From Alcaligenaceae bacterium (GTDB lineage Bacteria > Pseudomonadota > Gammaproteobacteria > Burkholderiales > Burkholderiaceae): a stretch of 6,774 bases of DNA. Below, piece after piece: positions 1-5,999 of the stretch. The stretch lies in NCBI GenBank assembly GCA_947372575.1, contig CANBUF010000106.1, positions 1 through 6,774 of the forward strand, given 5' to 3'. Under the pieces are notes generated by a model. The model was not told the origin of the DNA. It did not search any database and worked only from the letters and a program-made list of their open reading frames with translations. Numbering within the stretch: the stretch's first letter is position 1; every line of letters begins with the position of its first letter. The position numbers were made by a program, and so were the translations under genes.

Positions 1-194
1 CACCCAAGGACATCGTACAAAAGATCTCTGCTGATGTGCGGTGGTTGCTCGGCACAGAAGAAGTCAGTGCCCGTCTGATTGAACTTGGTGCGATTCCGGT
101 TGCAACGACGCCCGAGCAATTCGCAGAGCTGATTCATAGCGATCGCAAACGTTACGAACAAGTGATTCGTGAGCGCAAGATTTCTGTCAATTGA
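1..194 (+). CDS. Bug-family tripartite tricarboxylate transporter substrate-binding protein, C-terminal fragment (cut by window edge)
   Basis: This is the 3' end of a gene that begins before the window. Codons run in phase from base 3 and end at TGA 192-194, giving 63 residues. The stretch containing ARLIELGAIPVATTPEQFAE, followed by a charged helix ending RYEQVIRERKISVN, matches the usual end of TctC/Bug periplasmic binding proteins: a 'G..P...TPEQFA..I..D..RY..VI' pattern that packs the last helix on domain 1. Bug proteins bind carboxylates or other small molecules in the periplasm and deliver them to TctAB-type membrane transporters. The signal peptide and ligand-binding loops lie outside the window, so the ligand and completeness cannot be judged. 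The dehydrogenase start is 20 bases downstream on the same strand, so the two genes are probably co-transcribed. The family call rests only on this C-terminal pattern. Confidence 0.85.
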   Translation, partial: PKDIVQKISADVRWLLGTEEVSARLIELGAIPVATTPEQFAELIHSDRKRYEQVIRERKISVN

Positions 195-214
195 TCGCAA
201 AAGGAAAAACAGAC

Positions 215-1192
215 ATGTCAGATAATTCAGTTTCAAGAATGAAACCGGAAATCCTCCAGCTCAATCCTATCCTGATCCCGACGATCAATGACAAGATCAA
301 TGCACGCTATACGGTGCATCGTTTGTACGAACAACCTGATCAGCAGGCTTATATTCGTGAGCATGGTCGCAACATCCAGGCAGTGATTACGGGTGGGCAT
401 ACGGGCATCACCAATGCGCTGATGGACCAGCTCCCTGCACTGAAAGTCGTCGCCGTCAATGGCGTAGGCACGGATGCGGTTGACCTGTCTTACGCGCGCG
501 CCCGAGGCCTGCCCGTTACTGCGACCTTTGGGGCCCTGACTGAAGATGTCGCAGATCTGGCTATTGGTCTGCTAATTGCTACGTGTCGTGGTCTGTGCGC
601 TGGTGACCGCTTCATTCGTGAAGGAATGTGGCCCAGGTATCCACAACCCAGCGCAATTCCACTTGCTCGCCGATTTAGCGGAATGCGGGTCGGGATCGTG
701 GGTATGGGGCGGGTCGGACGTGCGATCGCTATACGTGCCGCCGCGTTTGGTTGCCCTGTCAGTTATACCGATTTACGCGTCATGACTGATGTACCTTACG
801 CCTTTGTCGCAGACTTGAAAGCGCTTGCTTCGCAAAGTGATGCCCTAGTGCTTGCTGCGGCTGCCGATCAGGCGCAAGGGATCGTCAACGCCGAAATTCT
901 TGACGCGCTGGGTAGCGATGGGTTTCTGATCAATATCGCTCGGGGCAAGCTTGTCAATGAGCCCGATCTGGTCGAGGCCTTGCGCGCAGGGCGCATTGCT
1001 GGTGCAGGTCTTGACGTGTTTGTCGACGAGCCCAATGTACCTGTGGAGATGCTGTCAATGGACAACGTCTCATTGCAGGCTCATCGTGCCAGTGCGACGG
1101 TTGAGACAAGGACTGCCATGGGTGAAATGGTTCTGGATAGTCTTACGCAAGCGCTTGCAGGACTTCGGCCTGAGTCAAGCCTGACAACGTAA
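215..1192 (+). CDS. D-2-hydroxyacid dehydrogenase (NAD(P)-dependent, glyoxylate/hydroxypyruvate reductase-like)
   Basis: A 325-residue cytosolic oxidoreductase expected to interconvert a 2-keto acid and a D-2-hydroxy acid. ATG 215 is chosen because AAGGA (201-205) sits 9 bases before it. An in-frame TTG at 191 and an ATG at 239 are alternatives; 239 is where many homologues would begin. From ATG 215, the Rossmann motif GMGRVG is at 163-168. The family's catalytic triad is present: Arg243 in NIARGKLVNE, Glu272 in GLDVFVDEP and His290 in QAHRASATVETR. An Asp (YTD, residue 186) ends the second Rossmann strand, which favours NAD over NADP (inference). Several normally conserved spots differ: ATFG where family members usually read NTP, AADQAQ where a Gly-rich PGG-type loop is usual, and QAH rather than a PH pair before the catalytic His. 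It lies between Bug binding-protein genes, suggesting the ligand or a breakdown product is a 2-hydroxy or 2-keto acid. The substrate is unknown. Confidence 0.9.
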   Translation: MSDNSVSRMKPEILQLNPILIPTINDKINARYTVHRLYEQPDQQAYIREHGRNIQAVITGGHTGITNALMDQLPALKVVAVNGVGTDAVDLSYARARGLPVTATFGALTEDVADLAIGLLIATCRGLCAGDRFIREGMWPRYPQPSAIPLARRFSGMRVGIVGMGRVGRAIAIRAAAFGCPVSYTDLRVMTDVPYAFVADLKALASQSDALVLAAAADQAQGIVNAEILDALGSDGFLINIARGKLVNEPDLVEALRAGRIAGAGLDVFVDEPNVPVEMLSMDNVSLQAHRASATVETRTAMGEMVLDSLTQALAGLRPESSLTT

Positions 1193-1253
1193 AGGCCTGA
1201 CTAACAAATACCTGAGCATCAATGGACAGAGAATCCATCTCAGCAGGAGACAA

Positions 1254-1279
1254 CATGTGGCAAGGCGTTTGGCCACATG
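1254..1279 (+). repeat. Inverted repeat / hairpin within the leader of Bug1
   Basis: CATGTGGC (1254-1261) is the exact reverse complement of GCCACATG (1272-1279), with a 10-base loop. The left arm carries the ATG of the 12-codon ORF and ends 25 bases before the Bug1 start. In mRNA the stem would bury that ATG, so it could act on leader translation. It is not followed by a T-run, so it is not an intrinsic terminator. Confidence 0.55.
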
Positions 1280-1293
1280 CAGCAAGGCAATAG
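1255..1293 (+). CDS. Possible 12-codon leader peptide ORF ahead of Bug1
   Basis: A short frame reads MWQGVWPHAARQ and stops at TAG 1291-1293. It has a good Shine-Dalgarno, AGGAGA at 1245-1250, four bases before its ATG. The stop codon runs into the Shine-Dalgarno of the next gene (AGGAG 1294-1298), an arrangement suited to translational coupling. Two of the twelve codons are Trp, and an 8-bp hairpin lies inside the frame. These traits fit a regulatory leader, but a chance ORF of this length is common, and no attenuator-type terminator is visible after it. It is not recognised as any known leader. Confidence 0.3.
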   Translation: MWQGVWPHAARQ

Positions 1294-1303
1294 AGGAGTC
1301 AAC

Positions 1304-2290
1304 ATGAAATTCAAGATGCTTGCAGGCAAAACATGCTTGTCACTTGCTGTTATCGCCAGCTCTTCTGGCGTATTTAACGGGCGTGCATATGCGCAGTCCT
1401 TCCCGTCTCGACAGCTCACCATTATTGTGGGCTCTACCCCCGGTAGCACGACTGATGGCCTGGCGCGAGCGCTTGGTTTTGAGATCACGAAATTAACCGG
1501 CCAGACGGTGATCGTGGATAACCGGGCAGGTGCGTTTGGCGGCATCGCCGCGCAGGCCGTCGCGCGTGCGGCTCCGGATGGCTACACCTTGTTTATTACG
1601 ACGAATACGACCCAGGCGGCGAATCCGCATTTACTCAAGCAATTGCCTTATGACCCAATCAAGGACTTTGCACCCGTGGGGCGATTGGTACAAGGTTATA
1701 TGCTGATGGTGGTGAATCCCTCATTGAGTGCGCATACGGTGGGTGAGTTCATCGCGCTCGCTAAAAAGGAACCCGGCAAGTTGAGCTATGGGTCTGGTAG
1801 TTCTTCGGCGCGAGTCGCAGCTGAACTATTCCAGTCGATGAGCGGCACTGAGTTGAATTATGTCCCTTACAAAGCCAATCCTCCCGCAGTGATGGGGCTG
1901 GTTGCAGGCCAGACCGATATGATGATCGTGGATCTGACCACCAGTCTGCCGCAGGTCAAGGCTGGCAAGTTGCGCGCCCTGGGTGTGAGCAGTCCCACTC
2001 GTACAGCCCTGGTGCCGGACGTGCCGACTATTGCTGAATCAGGCTTACCAGGTTACGAGGCCCATCACTGGAATGCCTTGTATGTCCCCGCTGGGACACC
2101 CGAGCCGATTATTGCTCGGCTCAATGAACTTGCCCGTAGCGCCATGGCGACAGAATCACTGCGCAATTTTGCCGAGCAGAACGGCATGAACGTTGCAGTC
2201 ACTTCGCCAACTGAACTTGCACGTTTTCAGCTGAGTGAACTTGATAGTTGGGGACGCATTATCAGGCAGGCAGGAATTCAGCCTGAGTAA
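1304..2290 (+). CDS. Bug-family tripartite tricarboxylate transporter substrate-binding protein (Bug1, divergent)
   Basis: A 328-residue periplasmic binding protein. ATG 1304 is chosen because AGGAG (1294-1298) sits five bases upstream and the protein then opens with a proper signal peptide: basic n-region, hydrophobic core at about residues 11-24, and AYA before a cut at 30/31. An in-frame ATG at 1277 lacks a ribosome site and would add nine residues before the signal peptide. Family landmarks are DNRAGA (about 72-77), APDGYTL (90-96), YGSG (162-165) and GQTDMM (202-207), and the length is typical. The first ligand loop reads VGSTPGSTTD (42-51) instead of the usual VPFPxGGxTD. The second reads VPYKANPPAV (187-196) where VPYKG is usual. 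Both changes fall where Bug proteins contact ligand, so specificity is probably unusual (inference). It is co-directional with the dehydrogenase (111-base gap) and Bug2. No TctA/TctB partner is in the window. Confidence 0.93.
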   Translation: MKFKMLAGKTCLSLAVIASSSGVFNGRAYAQSFPSRQLTIIVGSTPGSTTDGLARALGFEITKLTGQTVIVDNRAGAFGGIAAQAVARAAPDGYTLFITTNTTQAANPHLLKQLPYDPIKDFAPVGRLVQGYMLMVVNPSLSAHTVGEFIALAKKEPGKLSYGSGSSSARVAAELFQSMSGTELNYVPYKANPPAVMGLVAGQTDMMIVDLTTSLPQVKAGKLRALGVSSPTRTALVPDVPTIAESGLPGYEAHHWNALYVPAGTPEPIIARLNELARSAMATESLRNFAEQNGMNVAVTSPTELARFQLSELDSWGRIIRQAGIQPE

Positions 2291-2339
2291 TGCACGACAG
2301 CCAGATATGGCAATCAGAATCTTTTAGCGCCTTCGCATC

Positions 2340-2353
2340 TGTTTTAAAAAACA
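2340..2353. repeat. AT-rich 14-bp palindrome upstream of Bug2
   Basis: TGTTTT and AAAACA flank a central AA, giving a perfect 14-base symmetric element that ends 22 bases before the Bug2 start. It could be a repressor operator or part of a promoter. AT-rich palindromes of this size also arise by chance, and no convincing -35/-10 pair was found around it in the 85-base gap. Confidence 0.3.
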
Positions 2354-2375
2354 TCACCACTGACTTTAAACGATC

Positions 2376-3338
2376 ATGAAAAAAATCATTTCATTATTTG
2401 TACTGACGACTTCAATATTTTGTGCCACAAATGTAATGGCCTGGCCAGACAAGCCTGTTTCACTGATTGTGCCTTTCCCGCCGGGTGGCTCGACGGATCA
2501 GATGGCGCGCGCGCTGTCTCCGATGCTGCAGCAGGAGTGGGGTCAGTCTGTCGTTGTTGAAAACAAGGCTGGGGCGACAGGGACAATTGGTGCAAATTAT
2601 GTCAAGCGAGCAGCACCGGATGGCTATACCTTGCTGGTGACGTCCCTTGGACCTCTGGTCATTGCGCCGCACCTTCTGAGCGCAGTACCTTACAACGCGG
2701 CAACGGATTTTGACTATCTGACAGTTGGCGTGCGCTCACCCAATGTTCTGGTCGTGCCTGAATCTTCGCCCTTTAAGACCATTGCGGATGTGGTTGCGGC
2801 AATGAAGGCCAAGCCTGGAAAAATTACGTTTGGTTCGGCAGGCAATGGCTCGTCGGATCACCTCACTGCCGAAATCCTTTTTTTGCAAACAGGCACCGCA
2901 GGCTTGCATATTCCCTATAAGGGAGGTGCTCCGGCAATGGTTGATTTAATGGGGTCGCAACTCGATGCAATGTTTGCAAACATCAACGCGGTGATTCAAT
3001 ATATCAATGGTGGCAAAATGCGTGCCCTGGCCATCACCAGCGAAAAGAGATCGCCATTACTACCCAACGTGCCAACCTTGGCTGAGGCAGGGATCTCGGA
3101 TATGACGATTTATTCATGGCAAGCGGTTGTTGCCCCAAAGGGGCTGCCAGCTGATATCCAGAAAAAAATTCACCACTCCCTTGTCTCTGCCCTGAACGAT
3201 CCAAAAGTGAAACAGCAATTTATCGATATCGGTTTTGAAGTCGTTGCCAATACCCCAGAAGAGTTTGTGGCCTATCAGCAAGAAGAATCTGAGCGCTGGA
3301 AGAAACTCATTCAGACTCGAAACATTAATATTCAATAA
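2376..3338 (+). CDS. Bug-family tripartite tricarboxylate transporter substrate-binding protein (Bug2)
   Basis: A 320-residue periplasmic solute receptor of the TctC/Bug family. The signal peptide has two Lys followed by a hydrophobic core at about 4-18, with a cut after VMA at 22/23, so the mature protein begins WPDKPV as is typical. Canonical landmarks are [10 protein letters not shown] (32-41, first ligand loop), ENKAGA (62-67), PDGYTLL (81-87), FGSAG (152-156), IPYKGGAPA (179-187, second ligand loop) and [12 protein letters not shown] near the C-terminus. There is no good Shine-Dalgarno in the bases before ATG 2376 (TTTAAACGATC), so translation may be weak, or aided by another mechanism. 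It lies 85 bases after Bug1 on the same strand. It has the same length and motif positions as Bug3 on the opposite strand, which marks it as an ordinary member next to the divergent Bug1. The ligand cannot be predicted. Confidence 0.95.
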   Translation: MKKIISLFVLTTSIFCATNVMAWPDKPVSLIVPFPPGGSTDQMARALSPMLQQEWGQSVVVENKAGATGTIGANYVKRAAPDGYTLLVTSLGPLVIAPHLLSAVPYNAATDFDYLTVGVRSPNVLVVPESSPFKTIADVVAAMKAKPGKITFGSAGNGSSDHLTAEILFLQTGTAGLHIPYKGGAPAMVDLMGSQLDAMFANINAVIQYINGGKMRALAITSEKRSPLLPNVPTLAEAGISDMTIYSWQAVVAPKGLPADIQKKIHHSLVSALNDPKVKQQFIDIGFEVVANTPEEFVAYQQEESERWKKLIQTRNINIQ

Positions 3339-3351
3339 TCAACTCTTAGGG

Positions 3352-3369
3352 TGTGTATGAAAATACACA
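3352..3369. repeat. Short perfect hairpin with GAAA loop after Bug2
   Basis: TGTGTAT (3352-3358) pairs perfectly with ATACACA (3363-3369) around a GAAA loop on the plus strand. GAAA is a stable GNRA-type tetraloop in RNA, although the closing pair here is T-A. It begins 14 bases after the Bug2 stop, where it could protect the 3' end of the mRNA. No T-run follows, so termination is not supported. Confidence 0.45.
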
Positions 3370-3374
3370 TGCTG

Positions 3375-3414
3375 TGCACTTTGACGGCTCACTCAAAGAG
3401 CCTGTCGAAGTGCA
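3375..3414. repeat. Long imperfect inverted repeat between the converging gene blocks
   Basis: The left arm at 3375-3390 (TGCACTTTGACGGCTC) pairs with the right arm at 3398-3414 across a 7-base loop, ACTCAAA. There are 16 pairs with one G-T wobble and one bulged T at 3403. It is the strongest hairpin noticed in the window. It lies inside the cupin remnant and so overlaps former coding sequence. No T-run follows on either strand, so a classic intrinsic terminator is not supported. It could still fold in read-through transcripts from either side. Confidence 0.6.
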
Positions 3415-3505
3415 AATCATCGGTATGGGGCCCGTTAAAACAACGTATACCTATCCCAAGGAAGGTCGGTATGGTCAGCCCCATAAACTGAATTAATCCT
3501 TTTTT

Positions 3506-4468
3506 TCATTCAGCAGTTATGTTGCCCTTATCAATCGTTTCTTTCCAGCGACCCAGTTCCTGGGCAATGAATTCTCGGGTTTCTTGCGCACTTGCTGTTC
3601 GCACGACTGCGCCAACCGAGGCAAACTGTTTTTTGATTTCAGGTAAATTCAATACCGAGTTGGTTGCTTTGTTCAGAGTATTGATGACATCTGGAGGTGT
3701 GCCCTTCGGGACAAGCATCGCCATCCAGGTTGTCGCCTCAAAGCCGGTAACGCCCAGGGCATGGACACTTTTTGCTCCAGGGAATTTTTCAGACTTTGTC
3801 TGGCTTCCAATCGCAAGCACCCTGAGCTTGTCCGAGTCCACCAGTTGAATAATTGCTGGCCCAGACTCGAACATCATGTCTGTATCTCCTGACAGTAGTC
3901 CTGTCAGCGCTGCAGTGGCGCCCCGGTAGGGAACGTGCTTTACGTTCATGCCTGTTTTTAACTTGAGCATTTCCATGGTCAGATGGTTGGTCAAGCCCAC
4001 TCCACCAGATCCATAGTTGTATTTGCCTGGATTTTTTTGCACCAGCTCAATTAGCTGAGGCAGTGTTATTGCAGGGAAATCTTGTCGTACAACAAGGAAT
4101 TGTGGCACTTCCAGAATCGTTGCAACTGGTTCAAAATCGTCGAGCGTGCCATATGGAATATCTTTGTACAGGTTCTGATTGATAGATAACGGGCCACTGG
4201 ATGCAATCAGTATGGTGTATCCATCATTTGGGGCACGTTTGGCAGCTTCAATGCCAATGATTCCACCTGCACCACCTCTGTTTTCAACGAAAATGGGTTG
4301 ATTCAACAGCTTGGTCAACTCATTGGCTAAAGCACGACCAAGAATATCTGTCGTCTGACCCGCAGGGAAGGGAATAATTACCTTGATAGGTTTGTCTGGA
4401 TAAGCCGCCGTCGCTACACCAGCAATAATTGTCATGAATGCCAAGAATACTGTTCTGATTATTTTCAT
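3506..4468 (-). CDS. Bug-family tripartite tricarboxylate transporter substrate-binding protein (Bug3)
   Basis: A 320-residue periplasmic binding protein on the minus strand. The start at 4468 is chosen because GGGAGA (plus-strand 4474-4479) lies five bases upstream and the protein then opens with a signal peptide: MKIIRT, a hydrophobic core at about 7-18, and ATAA before a cut at 21/22 or 22/23, leaving (A)YPDKPIKV. A longer frame from 4510 would place 14 polar residues before the signal peptide. Landmarks are IPFPAGQTTD (32-41), ENRGGAGG (62-69), NDGYTI (81-86), YGSGG (152-156) and HVPYRGATAA (178-187). These coincide position by position with Bug2. It is third in a minus-strand block after the HMG-CoA lyase-like and MmgE/PrpD genes. 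The binding protein may therefore collect the acid that those enzymes process (inference). TctA/TctB are not nearby. Confidence 0.95.
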   Translation of the reverse strand: MKIIRTVFLAFMTIIAGVATAAYPDKPIKVIIPFPAGQTTDILGRALANELTKLLNQPIFVENRGGAGGIIGIEAAKRAPNDGYTILIASSGPLSINQNLYKDIPYGTLDDFEPVATILEVPQFLVVRQDFPAITLPQLIELVQKNPGKYNYGSGGVGLTNHLTMEMLKLKTGMNVKHVPYRGATAALTGLLSGDTDMMFESGPAIIQLVDSDKLRVLAIGSQTKSEKFPGAKSVHALGVTGFEATTWMAMLVPKGTPPDVINTLNKATNSVLNLPEIKKQFASVGAVVRTASAQETREFIAQELGRWKETIDKGNITAE

Positions 4469-4492
4469 TTTTGTCTCCCAGTCGGGTCGGTC

Positions 4493-4505
4493 ATTGTTTA
4501 ACAAT
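4493..4505. repeat. 13-bp palindrome upstream of Bug3
   Basis: ATTGTT and AACAAT flank a single central T in the 93-base gap between the MmgE/PrpD gene and Bug3, ending 24 bases upstream of the Bug3 start. Its TGTT...AACA core resembles the palindrome ahead of Bug2. It may be an operator, but it is short and AT-rich, so chance is possible. Confidence 0.3.
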
Positions 4506-4561
4506 TCCAACCCTGTTTAATTGAATGAAATATCGTACTGCGACCTTTGAGTACTCGATTC

Positions 4562-5929
4562 CTAGGTAAACAGCGATTGAATATTTGGAAGCGTTTCTAA
4601 CTGACGTAAACGCTCAAAGAGCCCTTCGCTTTCGAACTTAATCGAGTTGCTTTCCTTGTTAAAGATCGCCAGGCATTCCATGAATTTTGCACGTAAGCCC
4701 GCGGCATTCAAAGGATTCATCGCATTGCCGAGCGGAAAACGGATTGGACCTGGGTCAAAGACTCGGCCATCATTGAGCTCGATGACCACTTGATCAAAAA
4801 ACGAAAATGAAGGATCGAGTGGGCAAATCGAGTCAGTGATACCGATTGAAACCTTGCCATACAAGTCACTCACGTCCGCGCGCGTTGCAAATTCATCGGT
4901 CAGTTGGCCAAGCCCGACTGCGCGTGCCACGACTGCCGAGGCGACTGCAAATTCAGCACTGAATTTTGCTTCAAGTCCTGTTTTAGGGTGATGGTTACGT
5001 AACATTGAGGCTTGTGCCGTACCGATGGTCAGCGAGACTTTTTTGATTTGTTCTGGTTGAAGATTTTCACGTTCTACGATCTCCAGCACTCCGTCAATCG
5101 TTCGATGGCATGAATAACAGACTGGATAGCGTTTGATGGATAAGCCCGTAACTAGAATGCGTGGCGTCCCCCCCAAGGAGGTTGCCGCGCGCTCACGATC
5201 GACTTTGCCAGCGGGAGAGATCGCATTAAGAAAGCCCGCTGGATGCTCAAAGGCATCTGCAGCTGCGGTCATGCCCAGCTTGGCCAGCCTGACTGCTTCG
5301 ATCCCATGCGATGCCGCCCGGCCCGCATGAAAGGGTTTGGTCATGGTGCCAAAATTTGCGACGAGGCCGCTCGCCATACTAGCTGCAATGGCCAAAGCAG
5401 CTTGCGCCTGGTCCGTGTTCAGACGATGCAGGTAGGCCACTGCAGCAGCAGCGGCGACTGCACCAAAAACGCCTGTTGGATGCCAGCCCTTAATATGATA
5501 TTTGTCAGATTCGCGCTCGAAAAGTTCTGCCCACACTTCATAACCCACCACGTACGCGAGTAAGACATCGCGACCTGAAGCATTGAGTAAATGGCCTTCG
5601 GCCAGGATGGAGGGGACAATTGCTGTACTTGGATGCCCGGAGAGTGCGACGTCGTCATAATCCAGTGCGTGGGCAGCCGTCCCGTTGATCATTGCCGCTT
5701 GCGCCGCAGGACGCATGAGGGATACGAAAGGTATTGGCGCCTCAGACGGACCCGTGAATGATTGATAATGCTCAAGCAATATACGCACGATCGGCTCGTT
5801 GTGGCCTGCGAGCATAGTAGATACAGTATCGATCAATCCAGTTTTTGCGGCTTCACAAGCTGCTTGTTCCTGATTGTTGAATGTCGGTTGAGAAACATAG
5901 GCTGCGAGTGCGCGTGTTAATCCAGTCAT
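4562..5929 (-). CDS. MmgE/PrpD family protein (2-methylcitrate dehydratase / cis-aconitate decarboxylase superfamily)
   Basis: A 455-residue cytosolic enzyme, full length for the family, whose members dehydrate or decarboxylate branched tricarboxylates such as 2-methylcitrate or cis-aconitate; many members are uncharacterised. Family landmarks in order are DTVSTMLAG (34-42), NGTAAHALDYDDV (82-94, active-site Asp cluster), GHPSTAIVPS (98-107), GWHPTGVFGA (148-157), GTMTKPFHAGRAA (194-206, Lys198 and His201), KRYPVCYSCHRTIDG (266-280, His275) and KTGLEAKFSAEFAVA (316-330). These provide the Asp, His and Lys residues that line the active-site cleft in solved relatives, so the enzyme looks intact. 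ATG 5929 has only a weak ribosome site (GGAAA about nine bases upstream). It lies 70 bases after the lyase gene and 93 before Bug3, in a probable operon. Substrate is undetermined; family breadth makes a prpD call unsafe. A run of seven G on the coding strand lies in the SLGGTPR codons. Confidence 0.93.
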   Translation of the reverse strand: MTGLTRALAAYVSQPTFNNQEQAACEAAKTGLIDTVSTMLAGHNEPIVRILLEHYQSFTGPSEAPIPFVSLMRPAAQAAMINGTAAHALDYDDVALSGHPSTAIVPSILAEGHLLNASGRDVLLAYVVGYEVWAELFERESDKYHIKGWHPTGVFGAVAAAAAVAYLHRLNTDQAQAALAIAASMASGLVANFGTMTKPFHAGRAASHGIEAVRLAKLGMTAAADAFEHPAGFLNAISPAGKVDRERAATSLGGTPRILVTGLSIKRYPVCYSCHRTIDGVLEIVERENLQPEQIKKVSLTIGTAQASMLRNHHPKTGLEAKFSAEFAVASAVVARAVGLGQLTDEFATRADVSDLYGKVSIGITDSICPLDPSFSFFDQVVIELNDGRVFDPGPIRFPLGNAMNPLNAAGLRAKFMECLAIFNKESNSIKFESEGLFERLRQLETLPNIQSLFT

Positions 5930-5999
5930 GAAATGAGTTTCCGGTTCAGAGTGAAAGACATTGAAGGTTAAAAATTCTGGCCTGTTGGCATACGCCCAT

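Larger units (their letters stand above)
3350..3496 (+). pseudogene. C-terminal remnant of a cupin-domain protein gene
   Basis: Immediately after Bug2, an in-frame TAG (3347-3349) is followed by 48 open codons ending at TAA 3494-3496. The translation runs GVYENTHAVHFDGS, then EPVEVQIIGMGPVKTTYTYP, and ends GQPHKLN. The H.HFDG...E.V.VQI.GMGPV.TT pattern is that of the last strands of small cupin proteins, where a trailing His binds metal and the chain ends soon after 'GxGPxxTT'. The rest of the barrel, including the first metal motif, is absent, because the DNA to the left is Bug2. GTG 3353 could in principle start a 47-residue peptide, but there is no good ribosome site. I infer a 5'-truncated gene left by a deletion or rearrangement. 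The cupin assignment is from pattern recall, not a search. Confidence 0.6.

Noticed and set aside
191..214. TTG start for the dehydrogenase overlapping the stop of the upstream Bug gene
   Set aside because: It is a weaker start codon with no ribosome site in front. ATG 215 has AAGGA at good spacing, and the added eight residues do not resemble the family.
576..785. Plus-strand ORF inside the dehydrogenase, and other overlapping ORFs in alternative frames (such as 868-1065, 1240-1545, 2460-2672, 3519-3848, 5243-5563, 6041-6532)
   Set aside because: They lie wholly or largely inside strongly supported genes and have low-complexity translations without family motifs. They are shadows of the real frames.
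1193..1254. Promoter search ahead of Bug1, and likewise in the gaps ahead of Bug2, Bug3 and the MmgE/PrpD gene
   Set aside because: No convincing -35/-10 pair with proper spacing was found by eye in any of these gaps, so no promoter is annotated.
1277..1303. Earlier ATG start for Bug1
   Set aside because: It lies inside the hairpin, has no Shine-Dalgarno, and would put nine extra residues ahead of a complete signal peptide.
3358..3492. 44-codon ORF starting MKIHML, overlapping the cupin remnant in another frame
   Set aside because: Its translation has no recognisable pattern. The overlapping frame ending at 3496 reads as a coherent cupin tail, so this one is probably a shadow despite its ATG.
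3498..3506. T7 run after the cupin remnant as an intrinsic terminator
   Set aside because: The only stem nearby (TATGG...CCATA) has five pairs and is separated from the T-run by about 16 bases, which is too far for an intrinsic terminator.
4469..4510. Earlier start for Bug3
   Set aside because: It would add 14 polar residues before the signal peptide. The start at 4468 has GGGAGA five bases upstream.
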